A DNA stretch of 14,525 nucleotides from Syntrophaceae bacterium UBA5764 (lineage in GTDB: Bacteria > Desulfobacterota > Syntrophia > Syntrophales > Smithellaceae), in NCBI GenBank assembly GCA_002418825.1, contig DIEW01000073.1, positions 15,278 to 29,802 of the forward strand, given 5' to 3'. Shown in pieces: positions 13,119 through 14,525 of this stretch (positions are counted from its first letter, which is position 1; the number at the start of each line of letters is the position of its first letter). A program made the translations under genes and the position numbers. A model generated the notes under the pieces. The model made no database searches. It had not been told where the DNA came from and saw nothing but the letters and a program-made list of their open reading frames with translations.

Positions 13119-14306
13119 ATGCGTGAAGCTGTAATTGTTGAATCTGTAAGAAGCCCCGGTGGAAGGTATAAGCGAGGCGGATTGTCTCAAACCCGGGCCG
13201 ATGAATTTGCAGTTCAGGTGGTAAAGGGTTTGATGGCCAGATTGCCGCAAGTTAAACCGGAGGATGTGGATGATTTAATCTGCGGTTGCGCTTTTCCCGA
13301 GGCGGAACAAGGAATGATTTTGGGAAGAACAATTGCCATAGGTGCGGGTTTGCCGATTTCTGTCGCCGGTATGACAGTTAACCGTTTTTGCTCGTCCGGT
13401 TTACAGTCAATTGCTGACGCGACAGCGAAAATCCGCGCCGGATGGTCGGATATCATTATTGCCGGTGGTTGCGAAACGATGACCCATATACCAATGGGTG
13501 GTTCTGCGCAGCGGCCAATGCCGGAATACCCATGGGATAAGCCTTATCTTTGGGTTAGCATGGGTGTAACCGCGGAGAATGTGGCCGCAAACTACAATAT
13601 TGCCCGGGAAGATCTGGATAAGTTCGGGCTGGAGAGTAACCGCCGGGCGTACGAAGCGATTAAAGAGGGAAAATTCAAGGAAGAAATTATTCCGATTGAG
13701 GCCTATAAGTATAAAGTTAAAAACGGCAAAAGAATCCGGGAAAGGGTTATTTTCGATATGGATGATGGTGTGAGATGGCCGGCAAAATTGGAAGACATGG
13801 CTAAGTTAAAATCTCCCTTTAAAGCGGGAGGTTCCTGTACCGCCGGAAATTCTTCGCAAATGACGGATGGTGCGGCCTTTTCCATGTTGATGACGGCGGA
13901 AAAAGCGCAGCAACTTGGTTTGAAGCCTCTCGCTAAGTTGACATATTATGCCGTCGCGGGTTGCAGACCAGAAGAAATGGGAATCGGTCCTTCTGTAGCT
14001 ATACCCAAAGTATTAAAAATGGCTGGTTTGACCACAGACGACATTGAACTTTTTGAAATTAATGAAGCCTTCGCCTCGCAGGCGATTTATAGTTGCCGTA
14101 AAATTGGTATTGAAGATCGATATTGGAGAGGTGATATCAATCCCAACGGCGGTGCGATTGCTTTAGGGCATCCGCTGGGCTGCACCGGCGCGAAACTAAC
14201 CGCGCAGCTTTTACATGAAATGAAACGCCGCGGCGCGAAACGGGGAATCGTTTCCATGTGTATTGGTGGTGGTATGGGAGCCGCCGGCATCTATGAGCTG
14301 CTGTAG
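13119..14306 (+). CDS. fadA: Acetyl-CoA C-acyltransferase (3-ketoacyl-CoA thiolase)
   Basis: 395 residues, the normal size for a thiolase. It cleaves 3-ketoacyl-CoA with CoA to acetyl-CoA and a shortened acyl-CoA, or runs in reverse as a condensing enzyme. The nucleophilic Cys91 lies in NRFCSSGLQSIADA, NEAFA is at 315-319, the catalytic His351 is in GGAIALGHPLGCTGAK, and the acid/base Cys381 is in SMCIGGGMGAAGIYE. All four thiolase motifs are intact. The ATG has AAGGAGG about 6 bases upstream. It is the last gene of the operon and is followed after 20 bases by a strong terminator. With the two upstream genes it completes the pathway from acyl-CoA to acetyl-CoA, the same trio as Bacillus fadNAE. 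Sequence alone does not separate a long-chain thiolase from an acetoacetyl-CoA thiolase; operon context favours beta-oxidation. Confidence 0.95.
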   Translation: MREAVIVESVRSPGGRYKRGGLSQTRADEFAVQVVKGLMARLPQVKPEDVDDLICGCAFPEAEQGMILGRTIAIGAGLPISVAGMTVNRFCSSGLQSIADATAKIRAGWSDIIIAGGCETMTHIPMGGSAQRPMPEYPWDKPYLWVSMGVTAENVAANYNIAREDLDKFGLESNRRAYEAIKEGKFKEEIIPIEAYKYKVKNGKRIRERVIFDMDDGVRWPAKLEDMAKLKSPFKAGGSCTAGNSSQMTDGAAFSMLMTAEKAQQLGLKPLAKLTYYAVAGCRPEEMGIGPSVAIPKVLKMAGLTTDDIELFEINEAFASQAIYSCRKIGIEDRYWRGDINPNGGAIALGHPLGCTGAKLTAQLLHEMKRRGAKRGIVSMCIGGGMGAAGIYELL

Positions 14307-14325
14307 TCCCAGTTTCCCCTGACGC

Positions 14326-14358
14326 AGGCCGCAGCCTTCACGGGCTGCGGCCTTTTTT
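14326..14358 (+). terminator. Rho-independent terminator of the beta-oxidation operon
   Basis: AGGCCGCAGCC (14326-14336) and GGCTGCGGCCT (14343-14353) form a perfect 11-bp GC-rich stem with a 6-base loop, and the run of six T (14353-14358) follows. It begins 20 bases after the thiolase stop codon. No other strong terminator is seen within the three-gene unit. Confidence 0.96.
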
Positions 14359-14525
14359 GTCAGGCGTTCTTGAACAGCCTGAAAGACTCGACGCGGGTGC
14401 TTTCTCAGGAATGACAGGTTTGTGTCACCCCCGCCCGCGCTTCCGCGAGGTCAGGCTGCGGCGGAGGGCCAGTTCTCTGTGTATCACGGGAAGAAGTTTT
14501 CAAGGCGCTGGATTCCCCCTGCCCT
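14359..14525. repeat. Inverted-repeat-rich intergenic tail, possible dispersed repeat
   Basis: No gene is visible. GGAATGACA at 14408-14416 and the dyad TGACA (14412-14416) / TGTCA (14423-14427) are followed by a GC-rich stretch (GCGCTTCCGCGAGG) and, at the window edge, CTGGATTCCCCCTGCC. This combination resembles the GGAATGACA/TGTCATTCC/CTGGATTCC intergenic repeats common in Geobacter-like genomes, but here it is imperfect and cut by the edge. The match is from memory and by eye only. Confidence 0.3.

Noticed and set aside
1..14525. CRISPR array, insertion sequence, integrase or phage genes
   Set aside because: No regularly spaced direct repeats, transposase motifs or terminal repeats flanking a gene were seen on either strand.

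Overview
The window looks like chromosomal DNA from a Gram-negative anaerobe of the Desulfobacterota (former Deltaproteobacteria), perhaps near Syntrophus or Smithella. This is inferred from a Geobacter/Syntrophus-type type IV pilin under a near-perfect sigma-54 promoter, a complete fatty acid beta-oxidation operon, strong AAGGAGG ribosome binding sites and mixed base composition. No rRNA, tRNA, CRISPR array, insertion sequence or phage gene was seen.

Left part (1-2624, minus strand): a cofactor operon read right to left. It holds a 6-pyruvoyl-tetrahydropterin-synthase family enzyme (queD-like), GTP cyclohydrolase IB (folE2) and a glutamine-dependent NAD+ synthetase (nadE) that runs off the left edge. 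FolE2 makes 7,8-dihydroneopterin triphosphate, the substrate of the QueD-like enzyme. The active-site motif of that enzyme carries both the Cys of QueD and the Glu of folate-type PTPS-III, so it may serve both queuosine and folate.

Middle part (2625-7722, plus strand): a divergent intergenic region with the sigma-54 promoter, the major pilin gene and a strong terminator. A structured leader follows, then three genes: a polytopic GT-C-like protein with C-terminal TPR repeats (TMTC-like), a fusion of a SAM methyltransferase with a dolichyl-phosphate-mannose-synthase-like GT2, and a second SAM methyltransferase. The arrangement suggests a pilin or surface-protein O-glycosylation locus: the GT2 could charge a polyprenyl phosphate carrier, the GT-C protein could transfer the sugar, and the methyltransferases could decorate it. 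The pilin ends in Ser and has a Ser/Thr-rich C-terminal half. This is the most interesting hypothesis here and is inference.

Region 7723-8627 is about 900 bases with no gene I can recognise. It holds two codon-aligned open frames on opposite strands that cannot be told apart by eye.

Right part (8628-14306, plus strand): a beta-oxidation operon made of a 620-residue FAD acyl-CoA dehydrogenase, a FadN-type 3-hydroxyacyl-CoA dehydrogenase/enoyl-CoA hydratase with the dehydrogenase domain first, and a thiolase. Together they carry out one full turn from acyl-CoA to acetyl-CoA. Both internal junctions carry long hairpins without a U tract, and the operon ends in an 11-bp GC-rich intrinsic terminator. 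The last 170 bases hold only inverted-repeat-rich intergenic sequence.
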